A stretch of 64,000 nt of DNA from Lancefieldella sp. Marseille-Q7238 (GCF_949152215.1 NZ_OX424407.1:1430530-1494529); one strand, 5' to 3'; counted from the first letter of the stretch, positions 51,189 to 58,989 are shown. Numbers and translations are program-made. The notes: generated by a model not told the origin, from the letters alone.

Positions 51189-51665
51189 ATGAAAAAGAGG
51201 ATCGTAACGTGCTGCATTATTGCGCTCTGTCTCATATTCGCAGTGGTTGGATTTGTTTGTCTTCCACGTAAGAACACCGCACCCCCTGTCGCGTCGGGGC
51301 AGACAACATACAAGAGTACCGAGCAATCTGATGCAAAGAGAAGCAAAACCCCTGACACGTCAGAGAACAGGCGACTTGTTGACTACCTGCATAACATGCT
51401 GATGGGAGAACCACAGCAAACGTGGGAGACCAAAAAGTCGTTACAGCAAGCAGGGGAAGAGCTGTTGGATTTATATAAAGAAAAAGAGCATTCGGTTCCG
51501 GTATTTTCAGGATACCTTGATGTGCTGGGCAAAACCTGGGGGTGCATCTTTCAGGGCAATGGATGGACTGATATCTGCCTAGTAACCGATACGGATGCCG
51601 TTCGAAAGGTGGCCATATGTCATATGACTACGCAAGAGATGCAAGACGTTATTGCGCAGGGGTGA
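51189..51665 (+). CDS. Tad-locus hypothetical membrane-anchored protein
   Basis: A 158-residue protein that I do not recognise. An N-terminal helix ('IVTCCIIALCLIFAVVGFVCL') may be a signal anchor. A polar linker follows, then a compact domain (about 55-150) with 'LVDYLHNMLMGEPQQTWE' and 'FSGYLDVLGKTWGCIFQGNGWTDICLVTD'. Its place between flp and the pseudopilin genes, in the same transcript, implies a pilus-assembly or surface role (inference from context). ATG 51189 lies six bases after the flp stop and lacks a strong ribosome site. Its 3' end overlaps the next gene by 49 bases. Confidence 0.6.
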   Translation: MKKRIVTCCIIALCLIFAVVGFVCLPRKNTAPPVASGQTTYKSTEQSDAKRSKTPDTSENRRLVDYLHNMLMGEPQQTWETKKSLQQAGEELLDLYKEKEHSVPVFSGYLDVLGKTWGCIFQGNGWTDICLVTDTDAVRKVAICHMTTQEMQDVIAQG

Positions 51666-51859
51666 TTGAAAATGAATGTGGCCAGTCAACCCTTGAATAC
51701 GCCATCGTACTTTTCGCGTTTTTATCGATGGTCATTGCGCTTATTACGCTGTGGCATGCAGCGCGTTCAGGACTTTGGATACAAGCGGCGGTTGATGCGG
51801 CATCTCATGCGCTTCGGTCAGGATTTGCCACAACGCTCAAAGATGTTCTTTTGTACTGA
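51617..51859 (+). CDS. TadE-like small pseudopilin
   Basis: An 80-residue protein with a prepilin-like motif 'CGQSTLEYAIVLFAFLSMVIALITLW'. Cleavage is expected after Gly, with Glu at +5 and Tyr at +6 of the mature protein. The remaining about 40 residues form one amphipathic helix. It is shorter than typical TadE, so it is either a minor pilin or a reduced pseudopilin. Its start at 51617 overlaps the preceding gene by 49 bases in another frame, and its end is four bases before the next ATG. Confidence 0.75.
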   Translation: MSYDYARDARRYCAGVIENECGQSTLEYAIVLFAFLSMVIALITLWHAARSGLWIQAAVDAASHALRSGFATTLKDVLLY

Positions 51860-51863
51860 TGTT

Positions 51864-52391
51864 ATGCACGGCACTGGAGCAATAAGCAGTGCTAACGGCT
51901 CGTACAGCAATGACAATCGGTATGACGATGACGTGGCGTGTGGTATATCTGGCCAGTCTTCCGTTGAGGCGGCGCTGCTGCTTCCTATCATCTTGATACT
52001 TGTTGCCCTACTTTTGCAGCCGGTATGCATTTTGTATACCAAGACCATCATGAGCGGGGCCGCTTCGGAAGCGGCACGTCTATATGGAACTTCAACGGAT
52101 AGCGATCAATGCAAGGAGTATGTACTTCGGCGTCTTGCTGCCATACCCGAGATACCTCTCTTTCACACCGGGGGGAAGGAGGATTGGCTCATCGAACTGC
52201 AGAAAGACTCGCATGAGGTGCATATCAACATAACGGGTCATCTACGCCCGGTTCCACCTGTCGGGTGGCTTTTGTCGCTGACAGGTCAAAACGGAGCAAG
52301 TGGATATGTCGTTTCGGCACAGGTTCAGGAAAAGGTTCGACCTCAGTGGCTTGGAGGCTCTTATGCAGAATGGATTCACATGTGGAGTTGA
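51864..52391 (+). CDS. TadE-like pseudopilin
   Basis: A 175-residue TadE-family-like protein. Residues 1-30 form a polar leader. 'SGQSSVEAALLLPIILILVALLLQPVCIL' is the prepilin-like cleavage/helix segment (Gly before Gln; Glu at +5). The C-terminal about 115 residues form the soluble domain, with 'IMSGAASEAARLYGT' immediately after the helix, a pattern common in TadE proteins. It overlaps the next gene (52363) by 29 bases. TadE/F-type pseudopilins are processed by the same peptidase as Flp and are needed for pilus formation. Confidence 0.8.
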   Translation: MHGTGAISSANGSYSNDNRYDDDVACGISGQSSVEAALLLPIILILVALLLQPVCILYTKTIMSGAASEAARLYGTSTDSDQCKEYVLRRLAAIPEIPLFHTGGKEDWLIELQKDSHEVHINITGHLRPVPPVGWLLSLTGQNGASGYVVSAQVQEKVRPQWLGGSYAEWIHMWS

Positions 52392-54423
52392 GCAGACACA
52401 GTCCTGCTCGCCACTGATGAGCATCTTTCTTAACGATGAGGGAGGCTTTACAACGATTGCCGCCGCAACAACGCTGCTTGTCGTCCTTGCGCTGCTTTTT
52501 GGGTTGGTAGCTGTTGGGCAGACCATGTCTGATGCCTATGAGGTTCAGTCGATTGCTGATGCAGGCGCGCTCGCCGGAGAAAATGTTGTTGCGAAATATA
52601 CGACGGTGGCCACTGTTTTGGATGCCTGTGTTTTAAGTATGGGTCTTACAGGAATCGTAACGCTTGGCGCTGGTCTGATAGTCTCATGCATCCCTGGTTT
52701 TCAGGCGGCAGGAGGGAAACTGACTGAGGCGGGTAGAGAGGTTCTGAAGTCTCGCCGAGAGTTTGCAAAGAGTGTTGCCAAAGGGCTCAAATCTTTCGAG
52801 AAGGTAATGCCAGCTCTTATCGCTGCGCAGTCCTACGCATGTATACAATCAAATTCGAAGGGATCACTGCACTATACAGGAGCTGCTATACCGTTTCCGT
52901 TGGAATCCAAATCTGACTTTGGATCGCTCGATGCCGACATAAACGATGAAGACATGGTTAAAAAGAGCGAAGAAATCCAAAAGAAGACAGAGCAAAAAGA
53001 GAAGGCGCAGAAGAAGGCAGAAGAAGCTAAGGAAAAGGCATGGAAGGCCGATTGCGGCAACTCTCCTTCTTACTGCATGTATGAACGCGCGAGCGTGCTC
53101 GCTTCGTTGTCTGGTCAGGATAACCCGTTATACGCCTCGGTTGACGCGTGGACTTTTGGCGTTCCTCTCAAAAGAGCTCGGGCCTACTACAAAACGCGAG
53201 AATCCCATGAGAGTATTGGCGGCGCCACTGGTGAAGAAAGAAACGATTCTGCATGTCGAAAAGCTTTTTATCGCTACGCGTACCAGGAGGTTTGCAAAGG
53301 CTTTTACCAGGAAAACGAAGACGGGACGGTAGAATGTTCGTTTCCAAACCTGCCCCGCAATATGCAGGAGACAAAAGATACAACGCTGTATACGGACAAA
53401 TCCTGGCCTTGTTCTGAGGAAGAAGGAAAAACGGTCCTTCATAGCGATGCGGACTGTCCCGGAAGAAAGGGGGCAATAACAGGCTACGCTTCATTTTCTG
53501 ATCTCGATAGAGGGAAGGTGGAAACATGTCCATACTGCAAGCTTAGCTTTGATGATATGGGTAAGGTGGCTTCCGCATCAACGTCTATTGAAAATGGATT
53601 TGAGCATCATTGGAAAATAGTGGCTGATGAGGCAAAGATTTATCAGGGTGCCCGAGAAGAAATCGCTAAAACCGATGAAGAGGTAAAAGAACTCGCGCGA
53701 CAATCAAAAGATCTTTTTGCCAAGGCGTTAGAAGAACTTTCAGTCATTCGACCAACGCTTTGCCCGCCTGGAGCATGGGGATGCGTAGGCGTCGCAACAA
53801 GAGGGGAAACCGAACTGCCCGCAAGTTCTATCTCGGCAGTGTTTTCGGCACATTCGAGGTTGCCTCGGGGTGTGGCAATTTCAGGTGCCGTTCTTGCCCC
53901 GGACGAGGCGACTAAGGAAAACAATGTGCTTGCGGACTTTTTTGACTCTCTGTCAGAGCGAGCAGGTTTTGTAGGCACTACTGCGGACAATATTTTTGAA
54001 CTTTGGGGCAGCCTCCTTGTTTCTTATGGCTCTACCTATAAAGCGATAGGTTCAAAGGCAACAGGATTTTTGGATAAGTTTGATGGAGTTTTTGCTGGTG
54101 CAGGTAAATGGCTCAAGAACAAGATAGCTGAACTGCTTGAAGGAGCTGGTCTTCAGCCAGTGGACATGAGACTGAAACGTCCCGTTCTTACAAACAGTGA
54201 AAATATACTGTCTCAAGCGGGGTGTTCGAAAGAAGCGACTATACGCGAAGCGATTTTAAATATGCCGGAGCAAGGTAGCTTTATGGACTATGCCAAGGTG
54301 ATTGGCAAGGTGGCGATAAAAGACCTTCCGCCTGAAATAACCCTGGCTGAGCTTTCCATCCCCATTACAGGAGGCACTATTCCCATAACAATCAATATCA
54401 GGAAACTCTTGGGGGTGACATGA
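52363..54423 (+). CDS. TadG-like large pilus-associated protein with a Zn-binding-type motif
   Basis: A 686-residue protein of uncertain family. Residues 25-55 have a TadE/TadG-like start ('DEGGFTTIAAATTLLVVLALLFGLVAVGQ') without the Glu +5, followed by 'QSIADAGALAGENVVA', a sequence typical of TadG-type proteins. A Lys/Glu-rich coiled coil (about 200-225), a cysteine-containing region and a long C-terminal part follow. Residues 360-392 contain H360-x4-C365 and C389-x2-C392 ('HSDADC ... ETCPYC'), the layout of Ada-like zinc motifs in some secreted proteins. ATG 52363 follows a GGAGGC site. By size and position it could be a pilus tip or anchoring protein (inference). Confidence 0.7.
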   Translation: MQNGFTCGVEQTQSCSPLMSIFLNDEGGFTTIAAATTLLVVLALLFGLVAVGQTMSDAYEVQSIADAGALAGENVVAKYTTVATVLDACVLSMGLTGIVTLGAGLIVSCIPGFQAAGGKLTEAGREVLKSRREFAKSVAKGLKSFEKVMPALIAAQSYACIQSNSKGSLHYTGAAIPFPLESKSDFGSLDADINDEDMVKKSEEIQKKTEQKEKAQKKAEEAKEKAWKADCGNSPSYCMYERASVLASLSGQDNPLYASVDAWTFGVPLKRARAYYKTRESHESIGGATGEERNDSACRKAFYRYAYQEVCKGFYQENEDGTVECSFPNLPRNMQETKDTTLYTDKSWPCSEEEGKTVLHSDADCPGRKGAITGYASFSDLDRGKVETCPYCKLSFDDMGKVASASTSIENGFEHHWKIVADEAKIYQGAREEIAKTDEEVKELARQSKDLFAKALEELSVIRPTLCPPGAWGCVGVATRGETELPASSISAVFSAHSRLPRGVAISGAVLAPDEATKENNVLADFFDSLSERAGFVGTTADNIFELWGSLLVSYGSTYKAIGSKATGFLDKFDGVFAGAGKWLKNKIAELLEGAGLQPVDMRLKRPVLTNSENILSQAGCSKEATIREAILNMPEQGSFMDYAKVIGKVAIKDLPPEITLAELSIPITGGTIPITINIRKLLGVT

Positions 54424-54884
54424 AAGCTATACGAGATACTAAAGGGCAGATGACCGTTGAGCTTGCAGTTCTCATTCCTATTGTGATTGTAGTAGCGCTT
54501 ATTGTTATCAATCTGATGGAGTTTATCGACGCCTGCGCTGTCTTTGACGTGGTGAGCTCGGACACCGTTATTGCTCAAGCGGCGTCTCCTGCGCAAAATA
54601 TAAGCGCCAGCGCAATGTGTTCTGAGCTTGAGAGTGCGATAGCAACAGCGCTGCGGCGAGAAAATACCTGCTCCGTTTCCGTCTGCTGTGAAGACAGGGG
54701 AGTGGCTGAAAAATCGATAACGTCCAGCTTTCTTCCTCATTATGCGAAGTATATTTGTACACTGAAGTTTCGGCCGTGGCCGCGGGCTCTTAATCTGCCC
54801 ATTGTTTCCTACAGTGCTCCCATTGAGCTTACTCATGAAAAAACGATTATTATCGACAGGTTCAAGTCAGGTGTAGTGGTTTAG
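54420..54884 (+). CDS. TadE/TadF-like pseudopilin
   Basis: A 154-residue pseudopilin. 'TKGQMTVELAVLIPIVIVVALIVINLMEF' has the Gly-Gln cleavage site and Glu at +5. A soluble domain follows, with two Cys-rich strands ('TCSVSVCCED') and ends 'EKTIIIDRF'. It overlaps the TadG-like gene by four bases (ATGA). This is the third TadE-type protein of the operon and resembles TadF in position. Confidence 0.75.
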   Translation: MKAIRDTKGQMTVELAVLIPIVIVVALIVINLMEFIDACAVFDVVSSDTVIAQAASPAQNISASAMCSELESAIATALRRENTCSVSVCCEDRGVAEKSITSSFLPHYAKYICTLKFRPWPRALNLPIVSYSAPIELTHEKTIIIDRFKSGVVV

Positions 54885-55391
54885 ATGGTAAACGTAACCT
54901 TTAGTTCCGATACGTTGTGCAAAAGTTTGACATTTCGTCTTTTGAAAACACATAGGGAGCGGCTGGTTGGACTTTTGCACGAGAGGCATAAAGACGCGTG
55001 CGTTGTCTTTATGCGGTGCCGCTCAATTCATACATTTGGAATGAGAAACCCTATTGATGTGGCGTTTCTGTCTCAATATGGAGAAGTGCTCGCATCGTTT
55101 AGAGAGGTTCCATCGGGAAAGATACGCTCCTGTCCAAAAGCGTATTGCGCTCTGGAACGTTTTTCAAATGCTGGCAGTTGGCTTGAGATAGGGGAAATCT
55201 ATTTTGTTTCAGATATCTCCACTATGACAGCGGATACTCGGCAAAGCTCTCGGAGAAAGGGGCATCTATATGATGTGCAATGTGAAAGTCTGTCCAAGAT
55301 GCGGAGAAAAACTCTTCCAGGATATGGGGGTTTGTTACGGATGTCTTTACGATTTCCGCGGAAGAGAATCGCGAACAAGCAGAAATATTAA
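54885..55391 (+). CDS. DUF192 family protein within the tad operon
   Basis: Residues 1-115 of this 168-residue frame are a DUF192 domain: 'RLVGLLHERHKDACVVFMRCRSIHTFGMRNPIDVAFLSQYGEVLASFREVPSGKIRSCPKAYCALE' contains the family's 'HTFGMRNPIDVAFL' core. The last about 40 residues look like noncoding-type sequence and overlap the next gene by 122 bases, so the functional protein may simply end early in evolutionary terms. The start ATG directly follows the stop of the pseudopilin gene. DUF192 function is unknown; no signal peptide is visible here. Confidence 0.75.
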   Translation: MVNVTFSSDTLCKSLTFRLLKTHRERLVGLLHERHKDACVVFMRCRSIHTFGMRNPIDVAFLSQYGEVLASFREVPSGKIRSCPKAYCALERFSNAGSWLEIGEIYFVSDISTMTADTRQSSRRKGHLYDVQCESLSKMRRKTLPGYGGLLRMSLRFPRKRIANKQKY

Positions 55392-55536
55392 CAGCGTGCC
55401 TTTTGTTGAAGAAGAAACAAGCTCTCGTACTGTGACCATAGCTTCGGATGCTTACTGTCTTGAAGACGAAATAGGTGACGAATGGGACAAAGGGTTGCCG
55501 CCCGTAGACTATGAGGAAGTACTTGGCTGTGTATAG
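55270..55536 (+). CDS. Small zinc-ribbon protein ending the tad operon
   Basis: An 88-residue protein with two CxxC pairs near its start ('CNVKVCPRCGEKLFQDMGVCYGCLYDF'), a typical zinc ribbon, and an acidic C-terminal half. ATG 55270 has an AAAGGGG site at 55256-55262, which is good evidence for translation despite the 122-base out-of-frame overlap with the DUF192 frame. It may regulate or adapt another protein of the operon. I do not recognise a named family. A 134-base gap to the DUF2207 gene follows. Confidence 0.65.
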   Translation: MMCNVKVCPRCGEKLFQDMGVCYGCLYDFRGRESRTSRNINSVPFVEEETSSRTVTIASDAYCLEDEIGDEWDKGLPPVDYEEVLGCV

Positions 55537-55670
55537 AAATCAGATATCCAGGTATGTTCGTGCACGATTTCTCAATCGCATAAAAACTACTGATGAATCT
55601 GCCATTGACGCGCGCGGGTGGTATCCTTGAGAGGTCAGCGATCATAGAAACACCTATTCAAGGAGTCACT

Positions 55671-57677
55671 ATGTCACACAAAATGACTGCAGGAACGTGC
55701 AAAAAGGCGCTTCTCGCCCTTGCTGTTACCGTGGCCTTCGTCTTTGTTGCCGGCATCATGTCGGTTCGACCAGCGTATGCCAAATCTTTAGCTGTCTCTA
55801 GGGTACACATCGACGCAACAGTCAATTCAGACGGTACGATAGATGTAGTAGAGACGCGCACATTTAATTTCAGCGGTAGCTACAACGGAGTCTATTGGAA
55901 AATTCCATACGGATATAACAAAGCCAATGGGCAGACGGTTGATGTCAGTTTTACAGGCGTAACGGTCAAGGATACTTATGGCACAAAAACACTTGACGAG
56001 GGTCATGAATCAGGCTTTGGTGAGCGCTATGAAGTGCAGAATTCAGATTCAGTAAAGGAGCTGAAGATTTATTCCGCTCATAGCGATGAAACTGCGGATA
56101 TCACGATTTCCTATACGCTTACCAATGTTGCTACAAAGTGGGACGATACTTCCGAAATTTACTGGAAGTTTGTTTCAGATGGCTGGGAGACCGGTTCAGA
56201 TAACGTTACCTGCACAATTAACCTTCCGGTTCCGGCCGGACAAAATCCGACCACAGGAGACGGTACCGTTAGAGCATGGGCTCATGGTCCGCTTGATGGT
56301 AACGTTTCGATTTCAGGTGGAACTATTACCTATACGTTCCCAGGAATTGGCGAATCGGAGTTTGCTGAGGCCCGTGTCGTATTTCCCACTGATTGGCTGC
56401 CGGGAGCTCAAACGGTATCAGGTACCAAATTGAGCTCCATTCTTGCCGAAGAACAGAGTTTTGCTGACAAGGCGAATCAAAAGAGGACTGTTGCCCGAAT
56501 CGTGATATACGGCCTCTATGTACTTGCCGCTGTATTTGTAATAGGAGGCATTTTCCTTATTGTTCGTATGCGGTCTAAGTATCGCAAGGTGATGGCTCCC
56601 AATTTTACTGACGAGTATTTCAGGGATATGCCGTCAGAAGATCACCCTGCAGTGCTTGGTATGCTCTATAGGGGAGAAGAAATCGATTCATCAGCGCTGA
56701 CCGCAACACTCATGCGTTTGAGTGACGAAAAGTCAATTCGTCTTGACAAAGCAAAAGTAAAGGGAGCTTTCGGGCGTACAAAAGATGACTTCTGTCTTAC
56801 TAAGCTTAAGGATGTGCCGGTCAGTCGAGGATACGGCTCTGCAGAGGGCGTAACTGCATACGCGCAAAAGATTGATGCAAGGGCTCTTGATCTTTTCTTC
56901 AAAACGATAGCGCCAAAGACTGACCATACATTCTCTGATGGTGATGATTCAGGTAGCAAACTTATTTTGGGTGATATTAAAAAGGTGGCAAAAGAGCATC
57001 CCGAGAGCTTTTCCGAAGCTTATGACAAGTGGGAAGATGCCGTAAGAGATGGCTATACGTCCCGATTTAGTGAAGACTCCATTTCCTTTAACGGTGTCGG
57101 CGTAATGGTATTCGTTGCCGTTTTAGAGTTCGGCTTCGCTATCCTTGGAGGTATTGCGGGAATTGCGACAGGACTTAGTTTGCTTAATGTAGTGCTCATT
57201 GCTGTACCTGCTATCTTAGTGGGTGTTTTTGCCGTTTTGGCTATTACAGGATTTGACAAGATAAATCGTGAGGGAATAGAGACACTTGCCAAGACAAAAG
57301 CTTTAAGAAACTGGCTTTTGAACTTTACGCATCTTAACGAAGCAATTCCTCAGGATGTCATCCTTTGGAACAAGCTCCTTGTTATGGCTGTTGCACTGGG
57401 CGTCTCTGAAAAAGTAATCGAGCAGCTCAAGGTAGCATGTCCTGAGATTTTGGAAGATCCTCGCATTATGCCAACGTACGGGTGGTATTACTATGGCGAT
57501 TCATTCGGACGTGACAGCGCTATTGCCGCTGTCGGAAATACGGTAGCAGCTTCTCACGCAGTATCCACAGCTTCGCTTGCCGGCTCCAGCAATAGTTCCG
57601 GAAGCGGCTTCGGCGGCGGTGCGTCCTTCGGCGGCGGCGGCGGCTTCGGAGGCGGCGGCGGAGGCGGCGGTTTTTAA
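55671..57677 (+). CDS. DUF2207 membrane protein with Gly-rich tail
   Basis: A 668-residue protein with a Sec-type signal (about residues 12-37, 'LLALAVTVAFVFVAGIMSVRPAYA'). The extracellular DUF2207 domain follows (about 40-260, 'VSRVHIDATVNSDGTIDVVETRTFNFSGSYNGVYWKIPYGYNK'), with a membrane helix near 282-303. A cytoplasmic segment and a helix pair (about 480-520) come next, and the C-terminus is a pure Gly/Phe/Ser tail of about 30 residues. Such proteins are common in Firmicutes and actinobacteria and have unknown roles. ATG 55671 follows AAGGAG, and a strong terminator follows the gene. It may be linked to the pilus operon only by proximity. Confidence 0.88.
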   Translation: MSHKMTAGTCKKALLALAVTVAFVFVAGIMSVRPAYAKSLAVSRVHIDATVNSDGTIDVVETRTFNFSGSYNGVYWKIPYGYNKANGQTVDVSFTGVTVKDTYGTKTLDEGHESGFGERYEVQNSDSVKELKIYSAHSDETADITISYTLTNVATKWDDTSEIYWKFVSDGWETGSDNVTCTINLPVPAGQNPTTGDGTVRAWAHGPLDGNVSISGGTITYTFPGIGESEFAEARVVFPTDWLPGAQTVSGTKLSSILAEEQSFADKANQKRTVARIVIYGLYVLAAVFVIGGIFLIVRMRSKYRKVMAPNFTDEYFRDMPSEDHPAVLGMLYRGEEIDSSALTATLMRLSDEKSIRLDKAKVKGAFGRTKDDFCLTKLKDVPVSRGYGSAEGVTAYAQKIDARALDLFFKTIAPKTDHTFSDGDDSGSKLILGDIKKVAKEHPESFSEAYDKWEDAVRDGYTSRFSEDSISFNGVGVMVFVAVLEFGFAILGGIAGIATGLSLLNVVLIAVPAILVGVFAVLAITGFDKINREGIETLAKTKALRNWLLNFTHLNEAIPQDVILWNKLLVMAVALGVSEKVIEQLKVACPEILEDPRIMPTYGWYYYGDSFGRDSAIAAVGNTVAASHAVSTASLAGSSNSSGSGFGGGASFGGGGGFGGGGGGGGF

Positions 57678-57745
57678 GCTCAGTCTTGGTAAGCTGCGCA
57701 AAAGCAAGGAACTTGTGAAAGAAACAAAGGTATCAATTCACATCC

Positions 57746-57786
57746 CATACCCCTCGTCTTACTCAAAAGACCAGGGGTATGTTTTT
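57746..57786 (+). terminator. Intrinsic terminator after DUF2207 gene
   Basis: CATACCCCT-C-GTCT pairs with AGAC-C-AGGGGTATG, with one C-C mismatch, around an eight-base loop, and is followed by TTTTT at 57782-57786. This is a clear terminator 69 bases after the stop. Confidence 0.9.
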
Positions 57787-57851
57787 GTCTGTGAAAACCT
57801 CTGAATATCCTGATTTGGGTTATTAAGGCCATCAGCTTTAACGTGCATAAT

Positions 57852-58097
57852 ATGTATGAGATTTCAAACAGACTCGTAGGGCAATCACTCCGCAGGCTTC
57901 GCCGCAATGCGGGGCTGACTCAGGTTGTCGTTGCAAAAAGACTTAAGGTTCCGCAGTCGTTTATATCAAAGTTAGAAAGCGGGGAGCGAGGACTTAAGTT
58001 TGGCGAGATTTACTCGTATGCCGAGGCGCTTGATATGGATGTATTTCAGTTAGTAGAGGCTGTTCGCACAAGCACCAAGGGTCATCATCTTCGTTAA
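57852..58097 (+). CDS. XRE-family HTH regulator (small)
   Basis: An 81-residue Cro/CI-type DNA-binding protein. The whole protein is one helix-turn-helix domain: '[64 protein letters not shown]'. Starts at ATG 57852 or GTG 57843 are both possible and neither has a strong ribosome site. It stands alone, between the DUF2207 terminator and tRNA-Phe, and no toxin or phage gene is adjacent. Its targets are unknown; the repeat arrays in this window would be worth testing as operators. Confidence 0.85.
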   Translation: MYEISNRLVGQSLRRLRRNAGLTQVVVAKRLKVPQSFISKLESGERGLKFGEIYSYAEALDMDVFQLVEAVRTSTKGHHLR

Positions 58098-58234
58098 GGT
58101 TAGAGTCTCGTATTTCAGTTTAAAGATGCAAAGCATTGATGTATTAGTTTCATGTCACGGGCATAGTAAGCGGGTATTTCCTCATAGAGTTTTGGAGTGA
58201 GAAGGACTCGGAGACAATACATAACTTTAACTAA

Positions 58235-58266
58235 AAGGGATGCCTTCGAATTAAAAGGCATCCCTT
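58235..58266 (-). terminator. Terminator of the tRNA-Phe gene
   Basis: Perfect 12-base arms AAGGGATGCCTT and AAGGCATCCCTT enclose an eight-base loop. On the minus strand the stem is followed by TTAG within a TTTTAG run, ten bases downstream of the tRNA 3' end. Confidence 0.85.
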
Positions 58267-58275
58267 AAAGATTCC

Positions 58276-58351
58276 TGGTGGCGGGGAAGGGAATCGAACC
58301 CCTGACACGGGGATTTTCAGTCCCCTGCTCTACCAACTGAGCTACCCAGCC
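58276..58351 (-). tRNA. tRNA-Phe (GAA anticodon)
   Basis: A complete 76-nt cloverleaf on the minus strand with encoded CCA. The D arm is GCTC-AGTTGGTA-GAGC, the anticodon stem GGGGA/TCCCC encloses CTGAAAA with GAA at positions 34-36, and the T loop is TTCGATT. The acceptor stem GGCTGGG/CCCCGCC pairs at six of seven positions, with a U-C mismatch at 4:69. The gene is single and has its own terminator; no second tRNA is adjacent. Its product should be the ligand of the T-box upstream of pheS. Confidence 0.96.
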
Positions 58352-58563
58352 ATAGGTGCTTTGAAAAGCTTATTTACTATACCAGACTCATGAGCACCGT
58401 CAATGACTAATTTTAAACTTGGAAAGAGACTCCAGGGGAAAATTTCTTAGAAGAAGAGTCGTAGAAGAAAAAGTCTCAGCATAAAAAGCCTTAGAGAGAA
58501 GAAAAAAGAAGGAGAAGAAAAAAGGGAAGAGGAGGAACTCAAAAGACTCCAAAAGATACAGGT
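58352..58563. other. Purine-rich low-complexity gap
   Basis: No gene is recognisable. From about 58430 to 58560 the + strand is dominated by A and G, with repeated GAAGAAG/AGAAAAA blocks; on the minus strand this is a long C/T tract downstream of the small gene at 58564-58812. It may be a 3' untranslated region of that gene. Confidence 0.5.
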
Positions 58564-58812
58564 CTAGAATTGTTTGATCCAAAAGTTAATTCCCTTTGCA
58601 ATGTCAAACTCAATGGGCTTGCCCTTACCGGCAAAGTAAGAAATTGCAACGTCCTGCGCGCGGGAAAGGGTATCTTCTTCCACGTCTTTTAGCTCGAACC
58701 AAAGGGTCTGTCTGCCGCAAGCGTCCCTCAGGTGAACTTCGGCGGCAATATGCTTATCAGCAAGCTTTTTATTCAGATGTATGATGTCAAAAAAATTTGC
58801 AACTTGAGCCAT
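58564..58812 (-). CDS. Small hypothetical protein (82 aa)
   Basis: An 82-residue protein that I do not recognise. Translation evidence is strong: the minus-strand ATG at 58812 is preceded by TAAGGAGGATGC, an ideal ribosome site. The sequence 'NKKLADKHIAAEVHLRDACGRQTLWFELKD' followed by 'AISYFAGKGKPIEFDIAKGINFWIKQF' looks like a small alpha/beta domain. It has no membrane helix and a single Cys. It lies between tRNA-Phe and the divergent tannase-like gene. Confidence 0.65.
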   Translation of the reverse strand: MAQVANFFDIIHLNKKLADKHIAAEVHLRDACGRQTLWFELKDVEEDTLSRAQDVAISYFAGKGKPIEFDIAKGINFWIKQF

Positions 58813-58983
58813 ATGCGCGCATCCTCCTTACTCTTTTCTCAATACCCGCTAAACTTCCTGACGAGAGTTCCATACAAAACAGCTCTGTATGGGCGTCTGT
58901 ACCAAACATTCGCCCGTTCTGCTTGCCTTATTCCCACGAAGAGATTTTATTGCAACGTGTGGGCAAAGGTATGTAAGGTCAAA

Positions 58984-58989
58984 TATAAT
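58984..58989 (+). promoter_or_regulatory. Candidate -10 box for the tannase-like gene
   Basis: A perfect TATAAT lies about 80 bases before the start codon. No good -35 stands at 17 bases; TTGCAA at 58950-58955 is too far (28 bases). Either an activator is needed or the box is coincidental. Confidence 0.35.

Noticed and set aside
54885-55536. A single fused gene broken by a frameshift (DUF192 plus zinc ribbon)
   Set aside because: The zinc-ribbon gene has its own ATG and ribosome site, and DUF192 and zinc-ribbon proteins are not known as one chain. I keep two genes and report the odd overlap instead.
57852-58351. An integration site at tRNA-Phe with the XRE gene as element remnant
   Set aside because: The tRNA is complete with its own terminator, and no integrase, direct repeat of the tRNA end or toxin gene is nearby.
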